The notes below the pieces were generated by a model. The model searched no databases. It was not told the origin of the DNA and was given only the letters and a program-made list of their open reading frames with translations. The position numbers and the translations under genes are program-made. A stretch of DNA of 40,983 nucleotides from Levilactobacillus parabrevis ATCC 53295 (GTDB lineage Bacteria; Bacillota; Bacilli; Lactobacillales; Lactobacillaceae), in contig NZ_AZCZ01000024.1 of assembly GCF_001434055.1 (NCBI RefSeq), positions 1 through 40,983 of the forward strand, in the 5' to 3' direction. Positions 1-7,092 of this stretch are shown here, piece by piece; position 1 is the first letter of the stretch; every line of letters begins with the position of its first letter.

Positions 1-21
1 GAGGATAGGACGTTGCCACGC
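1..21 (+). rRNA. 5S rRNA, 3' end only
   Basis: The first bases carry GGATAGGACGTTGCCACGC, the usual 3' arm of Lactobacillaceae 5S rRNA (GAGGGTAGGACG..GCCACGC type). The gene runs in from outside the window. A tRNA follows 7 bases later, so the tRNA cluster is the tail of an rRNA operon. The exact 3' end is approximate. Confidence 0.8.
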
Positions 22-28
22 GATTTTT

Positions 29-101
29 GGAGGATTAGCTCAGTTGGGAGAGCGTCTGCCTTACAAGCAGAGGGTCACAGGTTCGAGCCCTGTATCCTCC
101 A
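29..101 (+). tRNA. tRNA-Val (TAC)
   Basis: The cloverleaf has acceptor GGAGGAT/ATCCTCC, discriminator A, and anticodon loop CTTACAA on stem TCTGC/GCAGA. CCA is not encoded. It is the first tRNA after the 5S end. Confidence 0.97.
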
Positions 102-104
102 TAT

Positions 105-177
105 GAGCCGTTAGCTCAGTTGGTAGAGCATCTGACTTTTAATCAGAGGGTCGACAGTTCGAGCCTGTCACGGCTCA
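105..177 (+). tRNA. tRNA-Lys (TTT)
   Basis: Acceptor GAGCCGT/ACGGCTC; anticodon loop CTTTTAA on stem TCTGA/TCAGA; discriminator A; no encoded CCA. Confidence 0.97.
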
Positions 178-223
178 TTCGTCTTCGGACGATGAGTAAT
201 TTGATACACATGATACTGACTAT

Positions 224-296
224 GCCGACTTAGCTCAGTTGGTAGAGCACCTGTCTTGTAAACAGGGGGTCGGAAGTTCGAATCTTCTAGTCGGCA
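224..296 (+). tRNA. tRNA-Thr (TGT)
   Basis: Acceptor GCCGACT/AGTCGGC; anticodon loop CTTGTAA on stem CCTGT/ACAGG; discriminator A. A 46-base spacer with a small CGTCTTCGGACG hairpin precedes it. Confidence 0.97.
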
Positions 297-305
297 TTTA
301 ATTTT

Positions 306-377
306 GCGGAAGTAGTTCAGTGGTAGAACATCACCTTGCCATGGTGGGGGTCGCGAGTTCGAATCTCGTCTTCCGCT
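306..377 (+). tRNA. tRNA-Gly (GCC)
   Basis: Acceptor GCGGAAG/CTTCCGC; anticodon loop TTGCCAT on stem TCACC/GGTGG; discriminator T. Confidence 0.97.
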
Positions 378-421
378 TAGTACCGAAAGGTATTAAGCAT
401 CATTAGTAAGTAACGTTTTTT

Positions 422-495
422 GCACCCATAGCGCAACTGGATAGAGTGTCTGACTACGAATCAGAAGGTTGTAGGTTCGACTCCTACTGGGTGCA
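422..495 (+). tRNA. tRNA-Arg (ACG)
   Basis: Acceptor GCACCCA/TGGGTGC; anticodon loop CTACGAA on stem TCTGA/TCAGA. A34 is expected to be deaminated to inosine. Confidence 0.97.
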
Positions 496-501
496 TTTTA
501 A

Positions 502-575
502 CGGGAAGTAGCTCAGCTTGGTAGAGCACCTGGTTTGGGACCAGGGGGTCGCAGGTTCGAATCCTGTCTTCCCGA
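502..575 (+). tRNA. tRNA-Pro (TGG)
   Basis: Acceptor CGGGAAG/CTTCCCG; anticodon loop TTTGGGA on stem CCTGG/CCAGG; discriminator A. Confidence 0.97.
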
Positions 576-603
576 TTAAATAAGAATATTTTATTTAACA
601 TTT

Positions 604-677
604 CGCGGTGTAGCTCAGCTGGCTAGAGCGTTCGGTTCATACCCGAGAGGTCGAGGGTTCGATCCCCCCCGCCGCGA
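604..677 (+). tRNA. tRNA-Met (CAT), probably elongator
   Basis: Acceptor CGCGGTG/CGCCGCG; anticodon loop TTCATAC on stem TTCGG/CCGAG. It lacks the GGGCTCATAACCC arm and the 1:72 mismatch of the initiator copies further on. It resembles Bacillus elongator tRNA-Met (GGCGGTG.., TTCATAC loop), so elongator Met is the most likely of the three CAT isoacceptors. Confidence 0.85.
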
Positions 678-691
678 TTTGGACTTGGACT

Positions 692-765
692 GGACCTTTA
701 GCTCAGTTGGTTAGAGCAAACGGCTCATAACCGTTCGGTCGTAGGTTCGAGTCCTACAAGGTCCA
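692..765 (+). tRNA. tRNA (CAT), probably tRNA-Ile2 read with lysidine
   Basis: Acceptor GGACCTT/AAGGTCC; anticodon loop CTCATAA on stem AACGG/CCGTT. By resemblance to E. coli and Bacillus Ile2 tRNAs this is the isoleucine AUA reader, whose C34 is changed to lysidine by TilS. An elongator tRNA-Met identity is the alternative. Confidence 0.8.
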
Positions 766-794
766 TTACCAGAAGGACTATTGTATTGTTTTAT

Positions 795-884
795 GGAGGA
801 TTACCCAAGTCTGGCTGAAGGGAACGGTCTTGAAAACCGTCAGGTGAGTAAAATCACGCGAGAGTTCGAATCTCTCATCCTCCT
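795..884 (+). tRNA. tRNA-Ser (TGA)
   Basis: A class II tRNA of 90 bases with a long variable arm. Acceptor GGAGGAT/ATCCTCC; anticodon loop CTTGAAA on stem ACGGT/ACCGT. Confidence 0.97.
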
Positions 885-902
885 TTGTTACTTTAATATT
901 AT

Positions 903-976
<74 letters not shown>

Positions 977-978
977 TT

Positions 979-1052
979 GGTCTGTTGGTCTAGTTGGTTA
1001 GGACGCCTCCCTGTCACGGAGGAGATCACGAGTTCGAGTCTCGTACAGACCG
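979..1052 (+). tRNA. tRNA-Asp (GTC), copy 1
   Basis: Acceptor GGTCTGT/ACAGACC; anticodon loop CTGTCAC on stem CCTCC/GGAGG; discriminator G. Confidence 0.97.
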
Positions 1053-1104
1053 TTGTTATGCTCGTCAGCAGAGGATAGCAACCATAATTATCTAAATGGC
1101 AAAT

Positions 1105-1177
1105 GGCTCGGTAGCTCAGTCGGTAGAGCAATGGATTGAAGCTCCATGTGTCGGCGGTTCGATTCCGTCCCGCGCCA
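1105..1177 (+). tRNA. tRNA-Phe (GAA), copy 1
   Basis: Anticodon loop TTGAAGC on stem ATGGA/TCCAT. The acceptor arms are GGCTCGG and CCGCGCC, which leaves a T:C mismatch at pair 4:69 (1108:1173). The other arms pair normally. The second copy has the same mismatch. Confidence 0.95.
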
Positions 1178-1198
1178 TTAAATATATCTCATTATATT

Positions 1199-1269
1199 GC
1201 GGGTATAGTTTAGTGGTAAAACCACAGCCTTCCAAGCTGTTGTCGCGAGTTCGATTCTCGTTACCCGCT
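1199..1269 (+). tRNA. tRNA-Gly (TCC), copy 1
   Basis: Acceptor GCGGGTA/TACCCGC; anticodon loop CTTCCAA on stem ACAGC/GCTGT; discriminator T; 71 bases. Confidence 0.97.
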
Positions 1270-1275
1270 TTATAT

Positions 1276-1350
<75 letters not shown>

Positions 1351-1354
1351 TTAT

Positions 1355-1442
1355 GGAGAAGTACTCAAGTGGCTGAAGAGGTGCCCCTGCTAAGGGTATA
1401 GGTCGCGGAAGCGGCGCGAGAGTTCGAATCTCTCCTTCTCCG
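1355..1442 (+). tRNA. tRNA-Ser (GCT), copy 1
   Basis: Class II tRNA, 88 bases. Acceptor GGAGAAG/CTTCTCC; anticodon loop CTGCTAA; long variable arm; discriminator G. Confidence 0.97.
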
Positions 1443-1451
1443 TTTAGTTAT

Positions 1452-1524
1452 GACCCGTTGGTCAAGTGGTTTAAGACACCGCCCTTTCACGGCGGTAACA
1501 TGGGTTCGAATCCCGTACGGGTCA
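1452..1524 (+). tRNA. tRNA-Glu (TTC), copy 1
   Basis: Acceptor GACCCGT/ACGGGTC; anticodon loop CTTTCAC on stem CCGCC/GGCGG; discriminator A. Last tRNA of the first duplicated block. Confidence 0.97.
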
Positions 1525-1546
1525 TTGTTACAAAATTTAATATTAT

Positions 1547-1620
<74 letters not shown>

Positions 1621-1622
1621 TA

Positions 1623-1696
1623 GGTCTGTTGGTCTAGTTGGTTAGGACGCCTCCCTGTCACGGAGGAGATCACGAGTTCGAGTCTCGTACAGACCG
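1623..1696 (+). tRNA. tRNA-Asp (GTC), copy 2
   Basis: Identical to the copy at 979; only the two spacer bases in front of it differ. Confidence 0.97.
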
Positions 1697-1748
1697 TTGT
1701 TATGCTCGTCAGCAGAGGATAGCAACCATAATTATCTAAATGGCAAAT

Positions 1749-1821
1749 GGCTCGGTAGCTCAGTCGGTAGAGCAATGGATTGAAGCTCCATGTGTCGGCG
1801 GTTCGATTCCGTCCCGCGCCA
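1749..1821 (+). tRNA. tRNA-Phe (GAA), copy 2
   Basis: Identical to the copy at 1105, including the T4:C69 acceptor mismatch. Confidence 0.95.
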
Positions 1822-1842
1822 TTAAATATATCTCATTATATT

Positions 1843-1913
1843 GCGGGTATAGTTTAGTGGTAAAACCACAGCCTTCCAAGCTGTTGTCGCGAGTTCGATT
1901 CTCGTTACCCGCT
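1843..1913 (+). tRNA. tRNA-Gly (TCC), copy 2
   Basis: Identical to the copy at 1199. Confidence 0.97.
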
Positions 1914-1919
1914 TTATAT

Positions 1920-1994
<75 letters not shown>

Positions 1995-1998
1995 TTAT

Positions 1999-2086
1999 GG
2001 AGAAGTACTCAAGTGGCTGAAGAGGTGCCCCTGCTAAGGGTATAGGTCGCGGAAGCGGCGCGAGAGTTCGAATCTCTCCTTCTCCG
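1999..2086 (+). tRNA. tRNA-Ser (GCT), copy 2
   Basis: Identical to the copy at 1355. Confidence 0.97.
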
Positions 2087-2095
2087 TTTAGTTAT

Positions 2096-2168
2096 GACCC
2101 GTTGGTCAAGTGGTTTAAGACACCGCCCTTTCACGGCGGTAACATGGGTTCGAATCCCGTACGGGTCA
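2096..2168 (+). tRNA. tRNA-Glu (TTC), copy 2
   Basis: Identical to the copy at 1452. Confidence 0.97.
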
Positions 2169-2190
2169 TTGTTACAAAATTTAATATTAT

Positions 2191-2264
<74 letters not shown>

Positions 2265-2269
2265 TATTT

Positions 2270-2343
2270 GGTCCGTTGGTCTAGTTGGTTAGGACGCCTC
2301 CCTGTCACGGAGGAGATCACGAGTTCGAGTCTCGTACGGACCG
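2270..2343 (+). tRNA. tRNA-Asp (GTC), copy 3 (variant)
   Basis: Anticodon arm as in the other two copies, but the acceptor is GGTCCGT/ACGGACC. Pair 5:68 is C:G here and T:A in copies 1 and 2, a compensatory change that keeps the helix. Last gene of the cluster. Confidence 0.97.
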
Positions 2344-2351
2344 TGAACAAA

Positions 2352-2378
2352 GTCTTCCTTGTTGGGGAAGGCTTTTTT
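2352..2378 (+). terminator. Rho-independent terminator of the rRNA-tRNA unit
   Basis: Stem GTCTTCC/GGAAGGC with a 7-base loop, followed by six T, 8 bases after the last tRNA-Asp. Confidence 0.9.
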
Positions 2379-2401
2379 GCTACTTAAATAGAGCCATGAA
2401 G

Positions 2402-2437
2402 AAGGTGTCGTCATCCGTTGGGGTGGCGACACCTTTT
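2402..2437. terminator. Inverted repeat behind the DUF2075 gene, possible terminator
   Basis: A perfect 9-bp stem, AAGGTGTCG/CGACACCTT, with a 16-base loop lies 7 bases past the DUF2075 stop. The T-run on the minus strand is short, so termination there is only a guess. Confidence 0.45.
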
Positions 2438-2443
2438 GCGATA

Positions 2444-3661
2444 CTAAGCTGTGGATGCGTGGAGGTAGTGGCGTAGACGTGAATCATGAGCATAGAGGTA
2501 GAGCCCTTTAACGCCACGTTTCATCAGGACGTTGATGGAGTTTAAGATCAGCTGTTGCTTAATTCGAGTGATTTCGGTTGGATCGGTTAAGTCGTCACGT
2601 TTCTTAAAGGCTTCGACATCAGTGTAACGATCGAGGTTAATCTGTAAACGGTCGTCCGTGTCTAGACTCACTGGGGGACCAAGAATGATTCCCACGTAGT
2701 TCAAGTCAAAGCCCTGACAGGTGTAAATGGAGCCAACTTCATTGATTGTTTGAGGCAATTCGGCCCAAGGGGTACTCGTATAGTTATATTGATCCCACGG
2801 TAAGCTGAACTTGCCCTCCGTGACGTAGTGCTTACCACCGTCCAGTGTCGAGGGGTAGCCTGAAGTGGCGACGATGCGCGAAAGACCAACCTCATTATTT
2901 CGTTGAACCACAGCCTGACGCATCTGCTCGGCGTCATCGAAGACACGTAGGTCATAGCCCGTCCCAACGTCTGTGGGTAACGGCCCAATACGTCGATGCG
3001 TGAAGTCGTTGATCCAGCGGACCAGGTCATCACTGGCCTGCATTCGAAATTGGTGGGTCAGGCGATACGTCGCGTGTGGGAAGGGGGCAACGAGTTGCGC
3101 TAAGTGTTGTTCCGTCCAAAAGCTCTTCATTCGTAACACCTGAGTCTCATCGAAGACGACAATGATCACCTTCGCTGTCGCTAGGAGTGAGCTGAGTTGA
3201 TTGTTCCCATAGAAATTATTATAGTGATCGGCCTGTGATAGAAGCAGGTGGGCTTCGTCAATGACTAACACGTCAGGTTGTACCTGACCCTTGGCTATCT
3301 GATTGATCAGGGAGGTTGGCCGTTGGAAGTCCTTCTTTAGTAAGTGTGGGTGATTGCCCGCAATCTCACGGTATACTTTGAGAATTTCTGGGTGGTTGAC
3401 CAGAAAGTAGTTCTTGGTGCCAGCGAGAGGAGAGGTTGTCTGTGTGCGCGCCGCAACTTGAAGCCGATTGAAGAGGTGAGACAGCACGACACTCTTGCCG
3501 GTTCCGGCATCTCCGTAAATGGTGAAAACGGCTGGTCCTGCCGTATTCAGGTGACTGGTCGTGAAGGTCAGAATCTGTTGAACAAGTTGCCCTTGCTCCG
3601 GTGTGAGTGGGAGGTCGGGTGAAATTTTAGCTGTTGCTGCATTGGTTGGCTGATTACGCAA
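2444..3661 (-). CDS. DUF2075 family P-loop ATPase (helicase-like)
   Basis: A 405-residue cytoplasmic protein of the DUF2075 family, related to superfamily 1 helicases and the Schlafen-type ATPase domain. Walker A is GDAGTGKS at residues 50-57, Walker B VLVIDEAH at about 131-138, then FDETQ at 170-174 and HQFRMQ at 203-208. A late YTCQGFDLNYVGI motif resembles helicase motif V/VI. Only the ATPase core is present, with no nuclease domain. Cellular role is unknown; nucleic-acid or nucleotide-dependent work is inferred. The start is TTG: AAAGTAGG lies 7 bases before it, while the nearby ATG is out of frame and only 2 bases from that site. It is transcribed alone, convergent with the tRNA cluster. 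Confidence 0.85.
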   Translation of the reverse strand: MRNQPTNAATAKISPDLPLTPEQGQLVQQILTFTTSHLNTAGPAVFTIYGDAGTGKSVVLSHLFNRLQVAARTQTTSPLAGTKNYFLVNHPEILKVYREIAGNHPHLLKKDFQRPTSLINQIAKGQVQPDVLVIDEAHLLLSQADHYNNFYGNNQLSSLLATAKVIIVVFDETQVLRMKSFWTEQHLAQLVAPFPHATYRLTHQFRMQASDDLVRWINDFTHRRIGPLPTDVGTGYDLRVFDDAEQMRQAVVQRNNEVGLSRIVATSGYPSTLDGGKHYVTEGKFSLPWDQYNYTSTPWAELPQTINEVGSIYTCQGFDLNYVGIILGPPVSLDTDDRLQINLDRYTDVEAFKKRDDLTDPTEITRIKQQLILNSINVLMKRGVKGLYLYAHDSRLRHYLHASTA

Positions 3662-3723
3662 ACCATCGCCTACTTTCTAGAAAGGATGAATACGCCTATT
3701 GTAACGCGAAGTTTGGCCAAATG

Positions 3724-3750
3724 AAAAGCCCTCCATCAACTGAAGGGCTT
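3724..3750 (-). terminator. Terminator of the ABM-fold gene
   Basis: Read on the minus strand, stem AAGCCCT/AGGGCTT is followed by TTTT, directly behind the stop at 3754. It separates this gene from the DUF2075 gene. Confidence 0.8.
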
Positions 3751-3753
3751 ACG

Positions 3754-4266
3754 TTAAGCGTGCTGTGAATCGTGTTTTTCTGGTGGTGCCATCTGGTAGG
3801 TGGCGGCGTGAAAGTTATTCAACGTCGTCGCGTACTTGGTGAATGGCGAGAATTTTGCGGATCGCCGCCAGATCATGAAGGCATCGCTGCTATCCCAGAT
3901 GGTCAGCAGGACGTATTCACCGCTATTTTTAAATTTTGACAGGACCAGCATGGCTGTCATCCCATTAGGCAGAGGTTCGGCAGCGAGTTTGTTGACCTCG
4001 CCTTCGAGAACCTTGCCACTTTCAACATCCAGGGTGAAGTAGTTGAAACTGAAGAAGCCGTGCCAATTTGGCTGACCGTGTTCGCTCTTGACCTCGTAGT
4101 CCAGATGGCTGGTGAAGACACTCGACTGGTCCGAAATATCCAGTAATTGTAGATCTTTGGCCCCACCGGTAGCTGCTAACAGAACAAACTGGCGGTCCGG
4201 GTTGCGTTTCACAATTCTATCCAGCAGATCTCTACTCCCAAACGTTAAAGATAATTGATGAAGCAT
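3754..4266 (-). CDS. ABM-fold (antibiotic biosynthesis monooxygenase / HmoB-like) protein
   Basis: About 170 residues. The C-terminal half (AMLVLSKFKN..YVLLTIWDSSDAFMIWRRSAKF) looks like the dimeric alpha-beta ABM fold found in IsdG/HmoB heme-degrading proteins and in Lactobacillus proteins annotated as antibiotic biosynthesis monooxygenase. The N-terminal half is the less conserved extension also seen in HmoB-size proteins. Heme degradation is not shown. Two ATGs lie at 4272 and 4266; AGGAGGG sits 0-1 base before the first but 6-7 before the second, so 4266 is chosen. It is divergent from yhfI with adjoining promoters. Confidence 0.7.
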   Translation of the reverse strand: MLHQLSLTFGSRDLLDRIVKRNPDRQFVLLAATGGAKDLQLLDISDQSSVFTSHLDYEVKSEHGQPNWHGFFSFNYFTLDVESGKVLEGEVNKLAAEPLPNGMTAMLVLSKFKNSGEYVLLTIWDSSDAFMIWRRSAKFSPFTKYATTLNNFHAATYQMAPPEKHDSQHA

Positions 4267-4296
4267 GCTCATCCCTCCTGACTTGGTTTCACTTCT

Positions 4297-4325
4297 ATTA
4301 TAAGGGTCTCACTGGCAAATGCGAA
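4297..4325 (-). promoter_or_regulatory. Promoter of the ABM-fold gene
   Basis: Minus strand -35 TTCGCA (4320-4325), 17-base spacer, perfect -10 TATAAT (4297-4302). Its -35 lies 3 bases from the -35 of the divergent yhfI promoter. Confidence 0.7.
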
Positions 4326-4328
4326 ACG

Positions 4329-4357
4329 TTTACACTCTACGGCTGGCGCGCTACACT
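4329..4357 (+). promoter_or_regulatory. Promoter of yhfI
   Basis: -35 TTTACA (4329-4334), 17-base spacer, -10 TACACT (4352-4357), about 30 bases before the start codon. Confidence 0.7.
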
Positions 4358-4387
4358 AGGAACAGAACAAAACGAGAGGATGATTCG

Positions 4388-5128
4388 ATGCAATTGACTG
4401 TATTAGGCTGTTACGGGGGCTACCCACACAACGGTATCGGCACGAGTAGCTACTTGATCACGAGTGGAGATTACCATCTGCTGTTGGACTGTGGAAGTGG
4501 GGCGCTGTTGGCCTTGGAAAAGCAACTGAGTCCACTACAATTAAACGCGGTGCTACTGACGCACTACCACCACGATCATACGGCCGATCTGGGGGTCCTG
4601 CAGTATGAATGGCAGCTGGCCCAAGGGGATAAAGCGGAACCACGCTTACCTATCTATGGGCACACGGCCGATCCGTTGAATTTTGGTAGCCTGACTTGGC
4701 CCGATTCAACGGTTGGTAAAGCGTATAACCCAGCGCAAACGCTCAAATTAGGTCCGTTAACGGTCGACTTTCTGCCAACCCATCATCCAGTCCCAGCGTA
4801 TGCGCCACGCATCACTGAGACGGCGACAGGGGCCACGTTGGCCTTTACGGCGGATACAGCGGCATTCGATGGCCTCACGGATTGGGCAAAATCGGCGGAT
4901 GTTTTGCTGGCCGATACCAACTTCTATGCCAACCATCAGGGGACGGCCTGGCACCTGACGTCAACCCAAGCGGGTGAATTGGCCAAGCATGCTGGTGTCA
5001 AGCGGCTTCTGTTGACCCATTTACCACAAACTGGGAATCTGCAGCAATTAGCAGCAGAGGCCCAGGAAGCGGCTGGTGAGGCAATTCCAGTCGAAGTCGT
5101 TAAGCCTCAATCCATTTATAAAATCTAA
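4388..5128 (+). CDS. yhfI: MBL-fold metal-dependent hydrolase, YhfI-like
   Basis: A 246-residue metallo-beta-lactamase-fold protein. The metal-binding motif HYHHDH is at residues 59-64 (HxHxDH). It opens with MQLTVLGCYGGYP and has LLLDCGSG near residue 32, as in Bacillus YhfI and RNase Z-like hydrolases. Later ligands are visible as PTHHP, FTADTA and LLLTHLP. The natural substrate of YhfI-type proteins is not known; a phosphodiester is a reasonable guess. The start at 4388 is preceded by GAGAGG at 9 bases and matches the family N-terminus; the longer frame upstream has no ribosome site. It is transcribed alone from a divergent promoter. Confidence 0.85.
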   Translation: MQLTVLGCYGGYPHNGIGTSSYLITSGDYHLLLDCGSGALLALEKQLSPLQLNAVLLTHYHHDHTADLGVLQYEWQLAQGDKAEPRLPIYGHTADPLNFGSLTWPDSTVGKAYNPAQTLKLGPLTVDFLPTHHPVPAYAPRITETATGATLAFTADTAAFDGLTDWAKSADVLLADTNFYANHQGTAWHLTSTQAGELAKHAGVKRLLLTHLPQTGNLQQLAAEAQEAAGEAIPVEVVKPQSIYKI

Positions 5129-5257
5129 TAAGAATTATTCGTTAAAAATTAATTGCACATTAATTAATTATTGACATATGTGTTGATTACCGTCATTGTT
5201 TCTGGGATTAATATACAAATGGATAGATACTGTTAATTAGATTATTGCTGAAAAAGT

Positions 5258-5286
5258 CTTTCAATCCTTCTGAAATGCTGTATAAT
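5258..5286 (+). promoter_or_regulatory. Promoter of spx
   Basis: A consensus -10 TATAAT at 5281-5286 has only a weak -35 (CTTTCA at 17 bases), 45 bases before the spx start. A separate TTGACA at 5172-5177 has no good -10 partner. A weak -35 would fit an activator-dependent gene, but that is a guess. Confidence 0.55.
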
Positions 5287-5330
5287 GAGTTTATTAAATC
5301 ATTTATACAAGGCAAGGGAGGAAAAAGATT

Positions 5331-5738
5331 ATGACAGTCACGCTCTACACATCACCCAGTTGTACATCTTGCCGCAAGGCTCGGATTTGGTTTGAAGAAC
5401 ATGGTATCGCGTATCGTGAACAGAATATCTTCTCCGAACCCTTAACCGTAGATCAGATTAAATCAATTCTGCGGCTGACCGAGGATGGTACCGAAGAGAT
5501 TGTTTCTAAGCGTTCACGGGTGTATCAGAATTTAACGGTCGACTTAGACGACTTGCCGTTGCGGCAACTCTACGATTTAATTCGCAAGAATCCAGGAATT
5601 CTACGCCGACCGATCATGGTGGACGACAAGCGACTCCAAGTTGGCTTCAACGAAGAGGAAATTCGTCGTTTCCTGCCCCGTGAAGTTCGGGAATTAGAGC
5701 TCGCTCGGGCCCAACGATTAGTTAATGGTAACGAATAA
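5331..5738 (+). CDS. spx: Spx-family transcriptional regulator (ArsC-like fold)
   Basis: A 135-residue homologue of Spx, which binds the RNA polymerase alpha C-terminal domain and redirects transcription in thiol-oxidative stress. The redox switch CTSC is at residues 11-14 (C10/C13 in Bacillus). The conserved [10 protein letters not shown] and [15 protein letters not shown] segments that contact alpha are present, and length matches the family. Start ATG has GGGAGG 10 bases upstream. It is followed by its own terminator and then mecA; in Bacillus MecA/ClpCP is linked to turnover of regulators and Spx is a ClpXP substrate, so the pair forms a stress-proteolysis neighbourhood. Confidence 0.95.
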   Translation: MTVTLYTSPSCTSCRKARIWFEEHGIAYREQNIFSEPLTVDQIKSILRLTEDGTEEIVSKRSRVYQNLTVDLDDLPLRQLYDLIRKNPGILRRPIMVDDKRLQVGFNEEEIRRFLPREVRELELARAQRLVNGNE

Positions 5739-5756
5739 GCTTAATTAGTTGCATCT

Positions 5757-5798
5757 AACTGGATTTGTGAGAGAATATTACTTGCAGTCCAGTTTTTT
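5757..5798 (+). terminator. Terminator of spx
   Basis: Stem AACTGGA/TCCAGTT with a long loop, followed by TTTT, 18 bases after the spx stop. Confidence 0.75.
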
Positions 5799-5885
5799 TG
5801 TTATCATTACTTTACAAGTAAAATAAAATGGCTAGAATGAGTAACAAGGACAATACCCAAACCCACGAGAAAGGGGTGTTATTCA

Positions 5886-6614
5886 ATGGAAATGGAACGA
5901 ATCAATGAAAACACGATTCGGGTGGTCATTGGCAACGATGATTTGAGCGAACGCGGTATTACCGTCTTGGATCTGTTGGGCAACCACAAACAAATCGAAG
6001 GCTTCTTCTATAGCATTTTGGAAGAGGTCGATATTGACCACCAATTTCAAGATAACGATGCGGTTACCTTCCAGGTACTACCAAATCGCAATGGTCTTGA
6101 ATTGTTTATCAGTAAAAATGCGGATGAGGACGATGCTACGGATGTGAACGTCACGGACGCTAGTGTCGACAGCAATCACCCCGATCAAGTGTCGGACCAG
6201 ATTAAGGCCCACTTGTTGGAAAAAGATGGGCAAAAGGATTTCTTCTCAAATTATAAGTCAACGACGACCAGCGGTGACTCGAACGACATCGAAGATTATT
6301 TGAACGATGACGGGCAACCTACGACAACGCGGGTGGTCCGGTTACACACGTTTGAGGACATGATTAGTCTGGCACGGGTACTGCATTTAGAAAATGCGGC
6401 GTCGAATCTGTATCAGTACAAAGGCGTCTACTATTTGGAATTGATTTTCTTCGTCAACGAGTCATCTCGCGAATCCATTAAGGATGAACTCTCGGTTGCG
6501 TACGAATATGGTGACAGCACCAAGGTTGCTCCGGACGTTTTGGCCGAACACGGGAAAATGATCATGGAACACAGTGCACTTGAACTGACGCGGTTCCACT
6601 TTTTAAGTGATTAG
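5886..6614 (+). CDS. mecA: ClpC adaptor protein MecA
   Basis: A 242-residue protein starting MEMERINENTIRV, the typical N-terminal substrate-binding domain of MecA (about residues 1-85). An acidic linker (DEDDATDVNVTD, about 80-125) leads to the C-terminal ClpC-binding domain (about 150-235, with VVRLHTFEDMISLARVL). MecA delivers substrates such as ComK or ComX to ClpC/ClpP and drives ClpC assembly. An AAAGGGG ribosome site lies 8 bases before the first ATG. It stands alone between terminators, downstream of spx as in many Lactobacillales. Confidence 0.95.
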   Translation: MEMERINENTIRVVIGNDDLSERGITVLDLLGNHKQIEGFFYSILEEVDIDHQFQDNDAVTFQVLPNRNGLELFISKNADEDDATDVNVTDASVDSNHPDQVSDQIKAHLLEKDGQKDFFSNYKSTTTSGDSNDIEDYLNDDGQPTTTRVVRLHTFEDMISLARVLHLENAASNLYQYKGVYYLELIFFVNESSRESIKDELSVAYEYGDSTKVAPDVLAEHGKMIMEHSALELTRFHFLSD

Positions 6615-6625
6615 TCTGTATTGGG

Positions 6626-6667
6626 AACGCTAGACCTTCTGTAAGTCAGGAGGTTTAGCGTTTTTTT
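6626..6667 (+). terminator. Terminator of mecA
   Basis: A 12-pair stem (AACGCTAGACCT with AGGTTTAGCGTT, one G:T) followed by TTTTT, 12 bases after the stop. Confidence 0.92.
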
Positions 6668-7092
6668 ATTTGTCAGAAATCTCAGAGTACTTGACGTTAC
6701 GGTCTCCTTAAAGTGGCTGATAATTGACTGGCGAGATTGAAATAAAAAATATTGAGATAGCTTGGGCGGCCTATAAATGCCGATACGTTAGGGGTACCCA
6801 CTTATCACACTATAATTATTTTTATATTAGTACTGGAACTTTTTCGTTTCGATGCTATACTATATTTAACAATATAAGTTAACACTTGGTGGAATGATGA
6901 TTACTGGATAGCCTAGTAAGTTAACCGGTAATACTAGCCATAATCATTTGGGGACTGTGGCAGATTAGCAAATCCATCACCCACCAAAATAATAAGAAAT
7001 AAAAATGTTGAATGAGTCGCAAGTGGCGCATGGGGTTGACTAGGGTTGCGCCGAGAGTTTTGCCTGATGAGGGTCGGGTGAAGGGAGTCTTG
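6668..7092. other. Intergenic region before the WxL lectin gene
   Basis: This 425-bp AT-rich stretch has no convincing gene. An extended -10 (TGCTATACT, TATACT at 6856-6861) could start the lectin transcript; its -35 is poor. The open frame that continues from 7012 lacks a ribosome site at its first ATG, so the leader is taken as noncoding to 7092. Confidence 0.6.
6853..6861 (+). promoter_or_regulatory. Extended -10 promoter element, candidate for the lectin gene
   Basis: TGC followed by TATACT, about 230 bases before the start. There is no recognisable -35, so the transcript would have a long leader. Confidence 0.4.

Noticed and set aside
2701-3622. Antisense and out-of-frame reading frames inside the DUF2075 gene
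   Set aside because: Shadows of the real gene; no ribosome site and no recognisable protein.
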